Source: CAZJTL01 sp964548905 (GTDB lineage Bacteria; Cyanobacteriota; Cyanobacteriia; Cyanobacteriales; Xenococcaceae). From it: a stretch of DNA of 64,000 nt. A program made the position numbers and the translations under genes. Where the stretch lies: contig CAZJTL010000004.1 in the NCBI GenBank assembly GCA_964548905.1, positions 9,723 through 73,722 on the forward strand. The letters run 5' to 3'. This document shows positions 45,839 through 54,078 of this stretch, one piece after another (the first letter of the stretch is position 1; each line of letters begins with the position of its first letter). The notes under the pieces were generated by a model. The model did not search any database. It was not told the DNA's origin and saw nothing but the letters and a program-made list of their open reading frames with translations.

Positions 45839-47368
45839 ATGTTTAATTGGTTTCGCCGTAAGTATAACGAACAATCAAATCAGGAAGAGCAATCCCAAGA
45901 GCAGGCTTCTGAGGCTAAAGATGCTCAAGAAAGCACGCCAGAACCAGAAGAAGTATCGGAAGCATCGACTTCAACAGCAGACCAATTGAGTTGGGCGAAA
46001 GCTGCGTATCAAAACATTCAAGCACGAAAAAAACAAACAGAAACTTCTAGCACAGAAAAAGTTGCTGAAGAAAAAAAGGTTGAATCGGCTATCTCAGAAG
46101 TTGAGGAGCAACCAGAGGCGGAGGAAAAAGGTACTCAGGAGGCGATCGAGACACCCGTTTTAGAGACTCCAGAAGTAGCGGCGATCGCAACTGAAGCAGA
46201 AACCCAACCATCACCTACTGAAGAACCAGTCATCTCGCCGTCAACTCCAGCTTGGATGCGTAAATCCGATGCCTTAGAACGCCTCAAGGAAACAGCCTTT
46301 GACCTTCCTGAAGAAGCACCTAAAAAAGCTAAATCTTCAGAAACACCAGTAACTGATGTCAGTTTAGATGATAATTTTATTTGGTCGGCAAATGTTTTAG
46401 CAGCACAGGGACGAAGACCAGAAGATGTTTCCGAAGACGAAATTAACTGGCTTAGTAAGCTAAGAGAAGGACTAGGTAAAACTCGTCGCAGCCTGATCAA
46501 TCAACTCAAAGCAGTAGTTGGAGTTGGTCCTTTAAACGAAGATGCCGTAATGGCGATCGAAGCGATGTTACTGCAAGCCGATGTTGGTATTGAAGCGACC
46601 GAACATATCATTGAAACCCTGCAAAAGAAATTAAAAGAAGAATCACTACCTCCAGAAGGAGCGATCGCCTACCTTAAAACTATATTGCAAGAAATTTTGG
46701 ACAAACCCTTGCAAGGAATGGAAAATGCTGACTTTTTTCCCGAAAAAGATACTCTCAATATTTGGTTGTTAACAGGCGTAAATGGTGCTGGCAAAACTAC
46801 TACTATTGGCAAACTGGCAAACCTAGCCCAAAAATCTGGTTATCAGTGTGCGATCGCGGCTGCTGATACCTTTCGCGCGGCTGCTGTCGAACAGGTTAAG
46901 GTTTGGGGAGAAAGAACCAATACTCCTGTAATTGCTAACCCAGGCAAAAATACCGATCCAGCCGCAGTTGTTTTTGATGCCATTAACGCCGCTATCTCTC
47001 GTCAAGCGGACTTACTGCTAGTCGATACAGCAGGACGCTTGCAAAACAAGAAAAATTTAATGGCAGAACTAGCGAAAATTCGCAGCATTATTGACAAAAA
47101 AGCTGCCCATGCCAAGGTAGAATCTTTGCTAGTCTTAGATGCTACTTTAGGTCAAAATGGCTTGCGTCAGGCGCAGGTTTTCTCGGAAGCAGCTAAGCTT
47201 AGCGGTGTAGTTTTGACCAAACTAGACGGAACAGCCAAGGGGGGTGTAGCTTTAGCCGTAGCTCAACAACTTAATTTGCCCATTCGTTTTATTGGTGCGG
47301 GAGAAGGAATTGAAGATTTACGTCCATTTTCGAGTTATGAATTTGTTGAAGCTTTATTAAGTGGATAA
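45839..47368 (+). CDS. ftsY: Signal recognition particle receptor FtsY
   Basis: The 509-residue GTPase docks SRP-bound ribosomes at the membrane. A long acidic N-terminal A domain (about 1-170, Glu/Gln/Ser-rich) precedes the NG domain: GVNGAGKTTT, DTFRAAAVEQ, DTAGRLQNKKNL and TKLDGTAKGG. The acidic A domain is usual. It follows crr6 and precedes a phosphatase gene. Nothing unusual. Confidence 0.96.
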   Translation: MFNWFRRKYNEQSNQEEQSQEQASEAKDAQESTPEPEEVSEASTSTADQLSWAKAAYQNIQARKKQTETSSTEKVAEEKKVESAISEVEEQPEAEEKGTQEAIETPVLETPEVAAIATEAETQPSPTEEPVISPSTPAWMRKSDALERLKETAFDLPEEAPKKAKSSETPVTDVSLDDNFIWSANVLAAQGRRPEDVSEDEINWLSKLREGLGKTRRSLINQLKAVVGVGPLNEDAVMAIEAMLLQADVGIEATEHIIETLQKKLKEESLPPEGAIAYLKTILQEILDKPLQGMENADFFPEKDTLNIWLLTGVNGAGKTTTIGKLANLAQKSGYQCAIAAADTFRAAAVEQVKVWGERTNTPVIANPGKNTDPAAVVFDAINAAISRQADLLLVDTAGRLQNKKNLMAELAKIRSIIDKKAAHAKVESLLVLDATLGQNGLRQAQVFSEAAKLSGVVLTKLDGTAKGGVALAVAQQLNLPIRFIGAGEGIEDLRPFSSYEFVEALLSG

Positions 47369-47665
47369 CAAGGGGTTAGGGATTAGGGGTTAGGGGCTAG
47401 CTTCTCTGCTAGAAAGCTCTCTTCTGATAACTGATAACTAATAGCTAAATCTTGCTGGCAATATGTCAAAAATAAGGCTATCATGAACCAATTCTTGAAA
47501 AAAAAATTGATATTTAGTTAACAGGCAATAACTGAGATATAAAAGATACAAGTCTGATAAAAATTGGCTTAACATTTTTTTAAGATAATCCCGAACAACT
47601 TCAATCAAAAGATCGTTCTCAAGATAGATTAATAAAATTTATATCCTCTAACTTGCTAGCTCGAT
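47369..47665. repeat. Spacer with TTAGGG-like repeats upstream of PP2C gene
   Basis: No gene. It starts with GGGGTTAGGGATTAGGGGTTAG units (about 47371-47398), then a GATAACTGATAACTA stretch, then an AT-rich probable promoter region. Confidence 0.55.
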
Positions 47666-47689
47666 GTGTTTGACATCCCTCTTAAGGCA

Positions 47690-49132
47690 ATGACTGTTGC
47701 ACCAATTCCTCACCATCAATCTCCAAATAGTAACGCTACCAAAATTAGTGCCAAGATGGAAACGACTCCAGTTTTGGCACTAAAAGAATTAGTTGCTAAT
47801 CTGCAAAAAGAGCAAAACAAGATCCAAGACTTGTTAAGTTCTTTAGGTTTCGCCTTACGCAGTTTTAACAACTTAAATCAATTTCTAGAATTAACCCCCC
47901 TAATGGCAGCACGAGTTACAGATTCGGAAGGGGGAGCTTTAGTACTATTTAAGTCCAACGAGAGAGTTCGTTTAGAGCAACTTCATTGCCACAATCCTCA
48001 AATATGCCAGGAAATTCGTCGAGCTTTTGAACAAGTTAGCCATCAACCTAATCTTGCCAATTTTGCCAACGATCCGACAATAAATCAGCCTCCTCATCTC
48101 TTGTCTCTTTCTTCCCTGGTAGACGAACAAATTAGAGCATATTTAGGGGCTGGCATTCAGATATTTGGTACGCCAATTTTAGTTAAAAATGTTGAAAGCG
48201 GTCGCCTTTATGTATTTAGTAACGATCCAGAATATGTTTGGACATCAACTCGGAGAAAATTAGCTCAGTTAGTAGCAGATCAAACGGCTGTAGCGATCGC
48301 CAACCACGAACTGACTGTCGAACTGCGTTCCAAAGAGCGACAAGATCGAGAGTTGGAAATTGCCTCAGAAATTCAACTGCGTCTGCTACCAAGTAAATGC
48401 CCAAAGATTAAAGGAATCGAATTAGCAGCCGATTGCAAAACGGCTAGTAGAGTCGGTGGTGATTATTACGATTTTATTCCTACCAACTATGATCGACCTT
48501 ATTCTAAGTCAGCTAGTAACGCCAAAGAAGACGCTAGTTTGGTTCCTTGGAGTATTACGATCGGCGATGTGATGGGTAAAGGTGTACCTGCTGGCTTGAT
48601 TATGACGATGACAAGAGGAATGCTAAGAGCGGAAGTACTCAACGGTCATTCTCCCGCTCAAATTATGAGTCATCTCAATCGAGTGATGTATGCTGACTTA
48701 GAAAATTCCCATCGTTTTGTGAGTATGTTTTATTCGGAATACGATCCCAAGACACGTATTCTCTCCTTTACTAATGCAGCTCACAATCCCCCCCTATGGT
48801 GGCAAGCTAAGAGCGGTAAGATTGAAAAATTAGATACTTGGGGAATGCTGATTGGTTTAGATGTGGATTCCGAATATGAAGATGCTCAAGTACAGCTAGC
48901 CTCAGGAGATACCATTATTTACTATACAGACGGCTTTACTGATGCTGTCAATCAAAGTGGTGAGCGTTTTGAAGAAGAAAATCTCGCTCAGGCTTTTGAG
49001 TGGGCTTGTCAGAATTTAGAGAGTTCTCAAGCAATTCTTAATTATTTATTCGATCGCGTGCAAGATTTTGTTGGTGCAGGTAATAATGGCACCGATGATA
49101 TGACGCTAGTTGTGATGCGAGTAACAGAATAA
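47690..49132 (+). CDS. GAF-domain PP2C-type phosphatase (RsbU/SpoIIE-like)
   Basis: About 480 residues. A GAF-like sensory domain (about 60-215) is followed by a coiled linker and a PP2C/SpoIIE phosphatase domain with metal ligands in RVGGDYYDF, GDVMGKGVPAGLIMT, and YYTDGFTDAVNQSGERF. The family dephosphorylates anti-sigma antagonists or other signalling proteins. The ATG at 47690 follows AAGG closely; an in-frame GTG at 47666 is an alternative start. Target unknown. Confidence 0.9.
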   Translation: MTVAPIPHHQSPNSNATKISAKMETTPVLALKELVANLQKEQNKIQDLLSSLGFALRSFNNLNQFLELTPLMAARVTDSEGGALVLFKSNERVRLEQLHCHNPQICQEIRRAFEQVSHQPNLANFANDPTINQPPHLLSLSSLVDEQIRAYLGAGIQIFGTPILVKNVESGRLYVFSNDPEYVWTSTRRKLAQLVADQTAVAIANHELTVELRSKERQDRELEIASEIQLRLLPSKCPKIKGIELAADCKTASRVGGDYYDFIPTNYDRPYSKSASNAKEDASLVPWSITIGDVMGKGVPAGLIMTMTRGMLRAEVLNGHSPAQIMSHLNRVMYADLENSHRFVSMFYSEYDPKTRILSFTNAAHNPPLWWQAKSGKIEKLDTWGMLIGLDVDSEYEDAQVQLASGDTIIYYTDGFTDAVNQSGERFEEENLAQAFEWACQNLESSQAILNYLFDRVQDFVGAGNNGTDDMTLVVMRVTE

Positions 49133-49165
49133 CTAGCGATCGCTAGTTACAAGGAACAAATTGCT

Positions 49166-49387
49166 ATGGATTTTATCGGCGATCACGCTTTTGTTACCCA
49201 TTTAGGGAATCTTTTTAGCCATCAAGTTTCGGATTTATTGGCAACGAATTACAGTAATATTCAAAAGATCGATATTCTAGGAGACATGCAAAATTCTTGG
49301 AATAGCTTTGTCAAATCTGGACAATGTTGGGCATTAATGATCGGTGCATTTTTCGGTTATGTGATTAGAAGTATGACATCTTACTAG
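49166..49387 (+). CDS. Small membrane protein, 73 residues
   Basis: The protein has a soluble N-terminus and one C-terminal hydrophobic segment (CWALMIGAFFGYVIRSM). AAGGAAC lies about 9 bp upstream as a ribosome binding site. It follows the PP2C gene by 33 bp on the same strand and may be co-transcribed. No family is recognised. Confidence 0.55.
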   Translation: MDFIGDHAFVTHLGNLFSHQVSDLLATNYSNIQKIDILGDMQNSWNSFVKSGQCWALMIGAFFGYVIRSMTSY

Positions 49388-49508
49388 ATGGAGCCTAGAA
49401 AAAGGGAGCGGGGAGCTTTCTAGCAGGGTGTAGGGTGTAGGGGAAACGTCCAAAAGACAAGGAGGACAAGGAGGACAAGGGGGACAAGGGGGACAACTTC
49501 CTTGTCGA

Positions 49509-49548
49509 GGGCGTGTAATTTGAGGTTTCCTCAAATTCCTGAGCGCCC
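49509..49548. repeat. Two-stem palindromic repeat, copy 3
   Basis: The outer clamp GGGCG (49509-49513) / CGCCC (49544-49548) encloses the perfect inner stem AATTTGAGG / CCTCAAATT with a TTT loop. A second copy lies only 24 bp downstream. Confidence 0.8.
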
Positions 49549-49571
49549 GCCTCTCTTCTACCTTGTCGAGA

Positions 49572-49609
49572 TCGCGGATGGCGAGGTTTCCTCGCCATCA
49601 TTTGAGCGA
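49572..49609. repeat. Two-stem palindromic repeat, copy 4
   Basis: The outer clamp TCGC (49572-49575) / GCGA (49606-49609) and the inner 10-bp stem GATGGCGAGG / CCTCGCCATC close a TTT loop. The clamp differs from copies 1-3 but remains complementary. Confidence 0.8.
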
Positions 49610-49788
49610 CCGTTCCTCCTCTGACGACTCTGGAGGACGTGCTGCCTTCTGCCCCCTGCCTTCTGCCTGCTGCCTACCTGCTGCCTGCTCCCTGCTGCCT
49701 GCTCCCTGCTGCCTGCTCCCTGTTTTTCTATGAACTATGAACAATCCCCGCGTAAAATACTTATTGGTACAAATGCGGCAAAGCAAAA

Positions 49789-51132
49789 ATGCAGTTCTCA
49801 AAAATCCTAATTGCTAATCGTGGAGAAATTGCTCTGAGAATTCTCCATACTTGTGAAGAGATGGGAATCTCTACAGTGGCAGTACATTCGACGATCGATA
49901 GCAACGCCTTACATGTCAAGCTAGCTGACGAAAGCGTCTGTATTGGGCTTCCTCCCAGTAATAAAAGTTATTTAAACATACCCAATATCATTGCAGCAGC
50001 ACTAACTCGCAATGCTAGTGCCATTCATCCAGGCTATGGTTTTTTGGCAGAGAACGCACGTTTTGCTGAAATTTGTGCCGATCATCAAATTGCTTTTATT
50101 GGTCCTTCTAAAGAAGCAATTCTAGCGATGGGAGATAAATCCACAGCTAAGAAAACGATGCAAATGGCAGGTGTTCCTACCGTACCCGGAAGCAAAGGAC
50201 TAGTTAGAGATGAAGCTGATGCTAGGGCGATCGCCAGTCAAATTGGCTATCCTGTCATCATTAAGGCTACTGCTGGTGGTGGTGGTCGAGGAATGCGCCT
50301 AGTAAGAGATGAAAGCGATTTGGGAAGGTTGTTCCAAGCCGCACAAGGGGAAGCTGAAGCAGCTTTTGGTAATGCTGGTGTATATGTAGAAAAATTTATT
50401 GAGTGTCCCCGTCACATCGAATTTCAAATTCTCGCCGACAGCTACGGTAATGTTGTTCATTTGGGAGAAAGAGACTGTTCGATTCAACGTCGCCATCAAA
50501 AATTGTTGGAAGAAGCGCCTAGTGCAGTTCTCTCTCAAGAACTCAGACAAAAAATGGGTACTGCTGCTGTTCTCGCTGCTAAATCAATTAATTATGTGGG
50601 TGCGGGTACAGTGGAATTTCTTTTGGATAAATCGGGCAGTTTCTATTTTATGGAAATGAACACCCGCATCCAAGTAGAACATCCTGTTACAGAAATGATT
50701 ACAGGATTAGATTTAATTGCCGAACAGATTCGCGTTGCTCAAGGAGAAAAATTACAATTGACTCAAGAGCAAATATTGCTAAAGGGTCACGCGATCGAAT
50801 GTCGTATTAATGCCGAAGATCCCGATCGAAACTTCCGTCCCCATCCTGGCAAAATTAGCGGTTATTTGCCTCCAGGTGGCCCAGGAGTTCGTATGGATTC
50901 CCATGTCTATACCGATTACGAAATTTCCCCCTATTACGACTCCCTGATCGGCAAATTAATTGTTTGGGCTCCCGATCGCCAAGCTGCCATCAAACGCATG
51001 AAACGCGCCTTAAGAGAATGTGCAATTACAGGTGTTCCTACTACCATTAGCTTCCATCAAAGAATTCTCGATAAACCAGCCTTTATTAAAGGAGAAGTTT
51101 ACACCAATTTTGTTGAGGAGCATATGCTTTAA
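49789..51132 (+). CDS. accC: Biotin carboxylase subunit of acetyl-CoA carboxylase
   Basis: Carboxylates biotin on AccB in the first step of fatty acid synthesis. The 447-residue ATP-grasp protein has KILIANRGEIALRI at the start, KATAGGGGRGMRLV as the ATP loop, and EMNTRIQVEHPVTEM with the metal and catalytic residues. Family length is normal. It converges with aroB across a short repeat-filled spacer. Confidence 0.97.
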   Translation: MQFSKILIANRGEIALRILHTCEEMGISTVAVHSTIDSNALHVKLADESVCIGLPPSNKSYLNIPNIIAAALTRNASAIHPGYGFLAENARFAEICADHQIAFIGPSKEAILAMGDKSTAKKTMQMAGVPTVPGSKGLVRDEADARAIASQIGYPVIIKATAGGGGRGMRLVRDESDLGRLFQAAQGEAEAAFGNAGVYVEKFIECPRHIEFQILADSYGNVVHLGERDCSIQRRHQKLLEEAPSAVLSQELRQKMGTAAVLAAKSINYVGAGTVEFLLDKSGSFYFMEMNTRIQVEHPVTEMITGLDLIAEQIRVAQGEKLQLTQEQILLKGHAIECRINAEDPDRNFRPHPGKISGYLPPGGPGVRMDSHVYTDYEISPYYDSLIGKLIVWAPDRQAAIKRMKRALRECAITGVPTTISFHQRILDKPAFIKGEVYTNFVEEHML

Positions 51133-51133
51133 G

Positions 51134-51178
51134 CTAGGGGCTAGGGATTAGGGTTTAGGGATTAGGGCTTAGGGTTTG
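51134..51178. repeat. TTAGGG-like tandem repeat between accC and aroB
   Basis: Units GGGGCTA, GGGATTA, GGGTTTA, GGGATTA, GGGCTTA and GGGTTTG are arranged in near 7-bp register. They lie between the convergent accC and aroB stops. Confidence 0.75.
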
Positions 51179-51207
51179 AGGTGATTTATGCAAGTATTAA
51201 TACCCTA

Positions 51208-52299
51208 TCACCTGTTCCCTATTAAAATTTTTTCAATTAGTTCTGATGTCACGCGATCGCTTACTACGGACTTACCGATACCTTCTGGAAGAATAAAGCG
51301 AACTTTTCCTGCTTTGACTTTCTTATCGCTTTTGAGAGTTTCAATAGTGGCTGCAATGTCTAAATTGGCAGGAAGGCGATCGGGTAAACCCGCTTTGGTA
51401 ATTAAAGCATTTTGTCTAGCTGCTTCAATATTTGTCCACATAGAAAGCTCAACAGCTATTTGTCCTGCTAAAACCATGCCGATCGCCACTGCTTCACCAT
51501 GATTAATAGTTTCATATCCAGTCAAGCTCTCGATCGCATGACCGATGGTATGACCATAATTGAGGATAGCTCTCAATCCAGCTTCTTTTTCGTCTTGGCT
51601 AACCACATCTACCTTAGCTTGAACCGATCGAGTAATAATAGTTTGTAGCAACTCATCGCTCAAATATTCTAATTTATCCAAGCGTTCGGCTTTTTCTAAC
51701 TCCTCAAATAATTGAGCATCCCAAATTACCCCATATTTGATTACCTCTGCCATTCCCGCTCGAAATTCTCGCTCTGGTAAAGTTTTTAAAACTAAAGGAT
51801 CGATAAAAACTAATTTGGGTTGATAGAAAGCACCAATCAGATTTTTCCCTTTGGGATGATTAACGCCTGTTTTGCCACCGATCGAAGCATCAACCATTGC
51901 TAATAAAGACGTTGGTACTTGAATAAAATTAATGCCTCTAAGCCAGGTAGCAGCAGCAAATCCTGTCATATCACCAATGACACCGCCACCAAGGGCGATC
52001 GCCGTAGAGGATCGCTCTAAATAATTTGACAAAGCCGTATCATAAATTTCTTCAATCGATCGCAATGTCTTATGAGTTTCACCAGCTACAATCAAATGAG
52101 TACAGACATCAAATCCAGCTTGTTGTAAAGACTCAACCACAATCTTGCCGTAACTCTCAAAAATTTCAGGATTGGAAACCAAGAGTACTTTTTTACCTAG
52201 TTTCAGTGCGCTCAAGCTGCTACCAATTCGCTCTAATTGAGCGGGTGAAATAACCACATCGTAAGACTCCTCGGGAAGATTAACAGTAATTGTTTGCAT
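51208..52299 (-). CDS. aroB: 3-dehydroquinate synthase
   Basis: Second shikimate-pathway enzyme, cyclising DAHP to dehydroquinate with NAD+ and zinc. The 363-residue protein has ALGGGVIGDMTGFAAATWLRG, the zinc-ligand region GHTIGHAIES, the HGEAVAIGM block and PTSLLAMVDASIGGKTG. Length and motifs are standard. Confidence 0.97.
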   Translation of the reverse strand: MQTITVNLPEESYDVVISPAQLERIGSSLSALKLGKKVLLVSNPEIFESYGKIVVESLQQAGFDVCTHLIVAGETHKTLRSIEEIYDTALSNYLERSSTAIALGGGVIGDMTGFAAATWLRGINFIQVPTSLLAMVDASIGGKTGVNHPKGKNLIGAFYQPKLVFIDPLVLKTLPEREFRAGMAEVIKYGVIWDAQLFEELEKAERLDKLEYLSDELLQTIITRSVQAKVDVVSQDEKEAGLRAILNYGHTIGHAIESLTGYETINHGEAVAIGMVLAGQIAVELSMWTNIEAARQNALITKAGLPDRLPANLDIAATIETLKSDKKVKAGKVRFILPEGIGKSVVSDRVTSELIEKILIGNR

Positions 52300-52551
52300 A
52301 GTAAGTAACTTGGAATAGGGGATAAGAGTAATAGATGTAGAGAGAGCTAGGATTCCTAAAACCTAGAGCCTATCAATAGTTTCTGTCGTTTTTTGGCTCG
52401 ATGTAGAGATAACTTGAAAATTCTTTATACATTCCTGTGAGCATTAGTTGAGATAGGTAGGATAATAAAAATTTATTGGCACAATTATCATCATTAAAAA
52501 TCTACCGTAAATCGATTCAAAATATACAAAGACGTTTTTAAGGAGAAAGTA

Positions 52552-53853
52552 TTGATTACCACTACTTCTTTCACAACCAATAAGTCAGAAGAAATTTTTG
52601 CCGAAGCTCAAAAACTAATGCCAGGAGGAGTTAGTTCTCCAGTCAGAGCGTTTAAATCGGTAGGCGGACAGCCAATTGTCTTCGATCGCGTCCAAGGCGC
52701 TTACGTTTGGGACGTAGATGGAAACAAATACATAGACTATGTAGGCACTTGGGGACCGGCAATTTGTGGTCATGCCCATCCTGAAGTAATTGAATCGCTT
52801 CATCAAGCTTTAGCAAAAGGAACTAGTTTCGGCGCTCCCTGTGTGCAAGAAAATATTCTTGCTGAAATGGTCATAGAAGCCGTTCCCAGTATTGAAATGG
52901 TACGCTTTGTCAATTCTGGAACTGAAGCTTGTATGTCAGTTTTGCGTTTGATGCGTGCTTTTACTAGTCGAGAGAAAATTATCAAATTTGAAGGCTGTTA
53001 CCACGGTCATGCTGATATGTTCTTGGTTAAGGCTGGTTCTGGTGTAGCTACTCTCGGTTTACCAGATTCACCTGGAGTACCAAAAACTACAACTAGCAAT
53101 ACGCTCACTGCCCCCTATAACGATTTAGAAGCAGTCAAAGCTCTGTTCGCTGAAAATCCCAACGAAATTGCTGGTGTTATTCTCGAACCTGTAGTAGGCA
53201 ATGCTGGCTTTATTCCTCCTGATGCTGGCTTTTTGGAAGGATTGCGCGAAATTACTAAGGATAACGATGCTCTGCTTGTTTTTGATGAAGTAATGACAGG
53301 TTTTCGTATTGCTTACGGCGGCGCACAAGAGAAATTTGGTGTAACACCCGATTTAACTACATTGGGTAAAGTTATTGGTGGTGGTTTACCTGTAGGCGCT
53401 TACGGCGGACGCAAGGATATTATGTCTTTGGTTGCACCTGCTGGTCCAATGTATCAAGCAGGAACTCTTTCGGGTAATCCTTTAGCGATGACTGCTGGGA
53501 TTAAAACCCTCGAATTGCTGCAAAAACCAGGAACTTACGAACAATTAGACCGCATTACCAAAAAACTTGCTCATGGTTTATTGAATATCGCCAAAGAACT
53601 AGGTCATCCAGTTTATGGCGGTCAAATCAGTGCCATGTTTGGTCTGTTCTTTATGGGCGAAACAGTTCATAATTACGAAGATGCGAAAAAATCTGACCTA
53701 GCTAAGTTTGCTCGTTTCCATCGCGGTATGTTGGAACATGGCATTTATTTGGCACCTTCTCAATTTGAAGCAGGGTTTACTTCTCTAGCTCATACTGATG
53801 AAGATATCGATCGCACTTTAGAGGCTGCTAAAGAGGTGCTTTCTAGTCTCTAA
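52552..53853 (+). CDS. hemL: Glutamate-1-semialdehyde 2,1-aminomutase
   Basis: Makes 5-aminolevulinate for heme, chlorophyll and bilins from glutamate semialdehyde. The 433-residue PLP enzyme has EGCYHGHADMFLVKAGSG and the Schiff-base lysine in LTTLGKVIGGGLPVGAYGG. Translation most likely starts at TTG 52552: a strong AAGGAG box lies 6-7 bp upstream and no in-frame ATG comes before residue 20. A stem-loop follows the gene. Confidence 0.97.
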   Translation: MITTTSFTTNKSEEIFAEAQKLMPGGVSSPVRAFKSVGGQPIVFDRVQGAYVWDVDGNKYIDYVGTWGPAICGHAHPEVIESLHQALAKGTSFGAPCVQENILAEMVIEAVPSIEMVRFVNSGTEACMSVLRLMRAFTSREKIIKFEGCYHGHADMFLVKAGSGVATLGLPDSPGVPKTTTSNTLTAPYNDLEAVKALFAENPNEIAGVILEPVVGNAGFIPPDAGFLEGLREITKDNDALLVFDEVMTGFRIAYGGAQEKFGVTPDLTTLGKVIGGGLPVGAYGGRKDIMSLVAPAGPMYQAGTLSGNPLAMTAGIKTLELLQKPGTYEQLDRITKKLAHGLLNIAKELGHPVYGGQISAMFGLFFMGETVHNYEDAKKSDLAKFARFHRGMLEHGIYLAPSQFEAGFTSLAHTDEDIDRTLEAAKEVLSSL

Positions 53854-53872
53854 GCTAAGATTGAAAAATAAA

Positions 53873-53900
53873 GGGGAAAGGCACTTGTTAACCTTTTCCC
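53873..53900 (+). terminator. Stem-loop after hemL
   Basis: GGGGAAAGG (53873-53881) pairs with CCTTTTCCC (53892-53900), with one G-U pair and a 10-nt loop. It lies 20 bp past the hemL stop. There is no long U-tract, so it may be a weak terminator or a 3'-end stabiliser. Confidence 0.6.
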
Positions 53901-53924
53901 TAATACTGCGGAGAATTTTTTGTC

Positions 53925-54056
53925 ATGTATCGAACTGATGCTAATCTCAATGAAGAGCAGCTACAGGCAAAATATCCTGAAATCCATAATAATATTCGTC
54001 CAGCGATCGCTGGTAATGAAGACAATTCAGAACAAATATTGATGATTAGGGACTAG
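53925..54056 (+). CDS. Small hypothetical protein, 43 residues
   Basis: ATG at 53925, 11 bp after GGAG, gives a 43-residue protein starting MYRTDANLNEEQLQAKYPEI and ending ILMIRD. Composition is polar and helical. I do not recognise it. Its stop lies at the start of GGGACTAG repeats. It could be a real small protein or chance. Confidence 0.35.
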   Translation: MYRTDANLNEEQLQAKYPEIHNNIRPAIAGNEDNSEQILMIRD

Positions 54057-54078
54057 GGACTAGGGATTAGAAAATCAA

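Larger units (their letters stand above)
49388..49788. repeat. Repeat-rich spacer upstream of accC
   Basis: No gene. It holds four GACAAGGRG nonamers (49456-49491), two copies of the GAGG-TTT-CCTC palindrome (49509-49548, 49572-49609) and CTGCCTG/CTCCCTG units (about 49650-49720). Confidence 0.85.

Noticed and set aside
51134..51178. Telomere-like TTAGGG sequence
   Set aside because: The units are imperfect 7-mers within a bacterial spacer; similar to other STRR-type repeats nearby.
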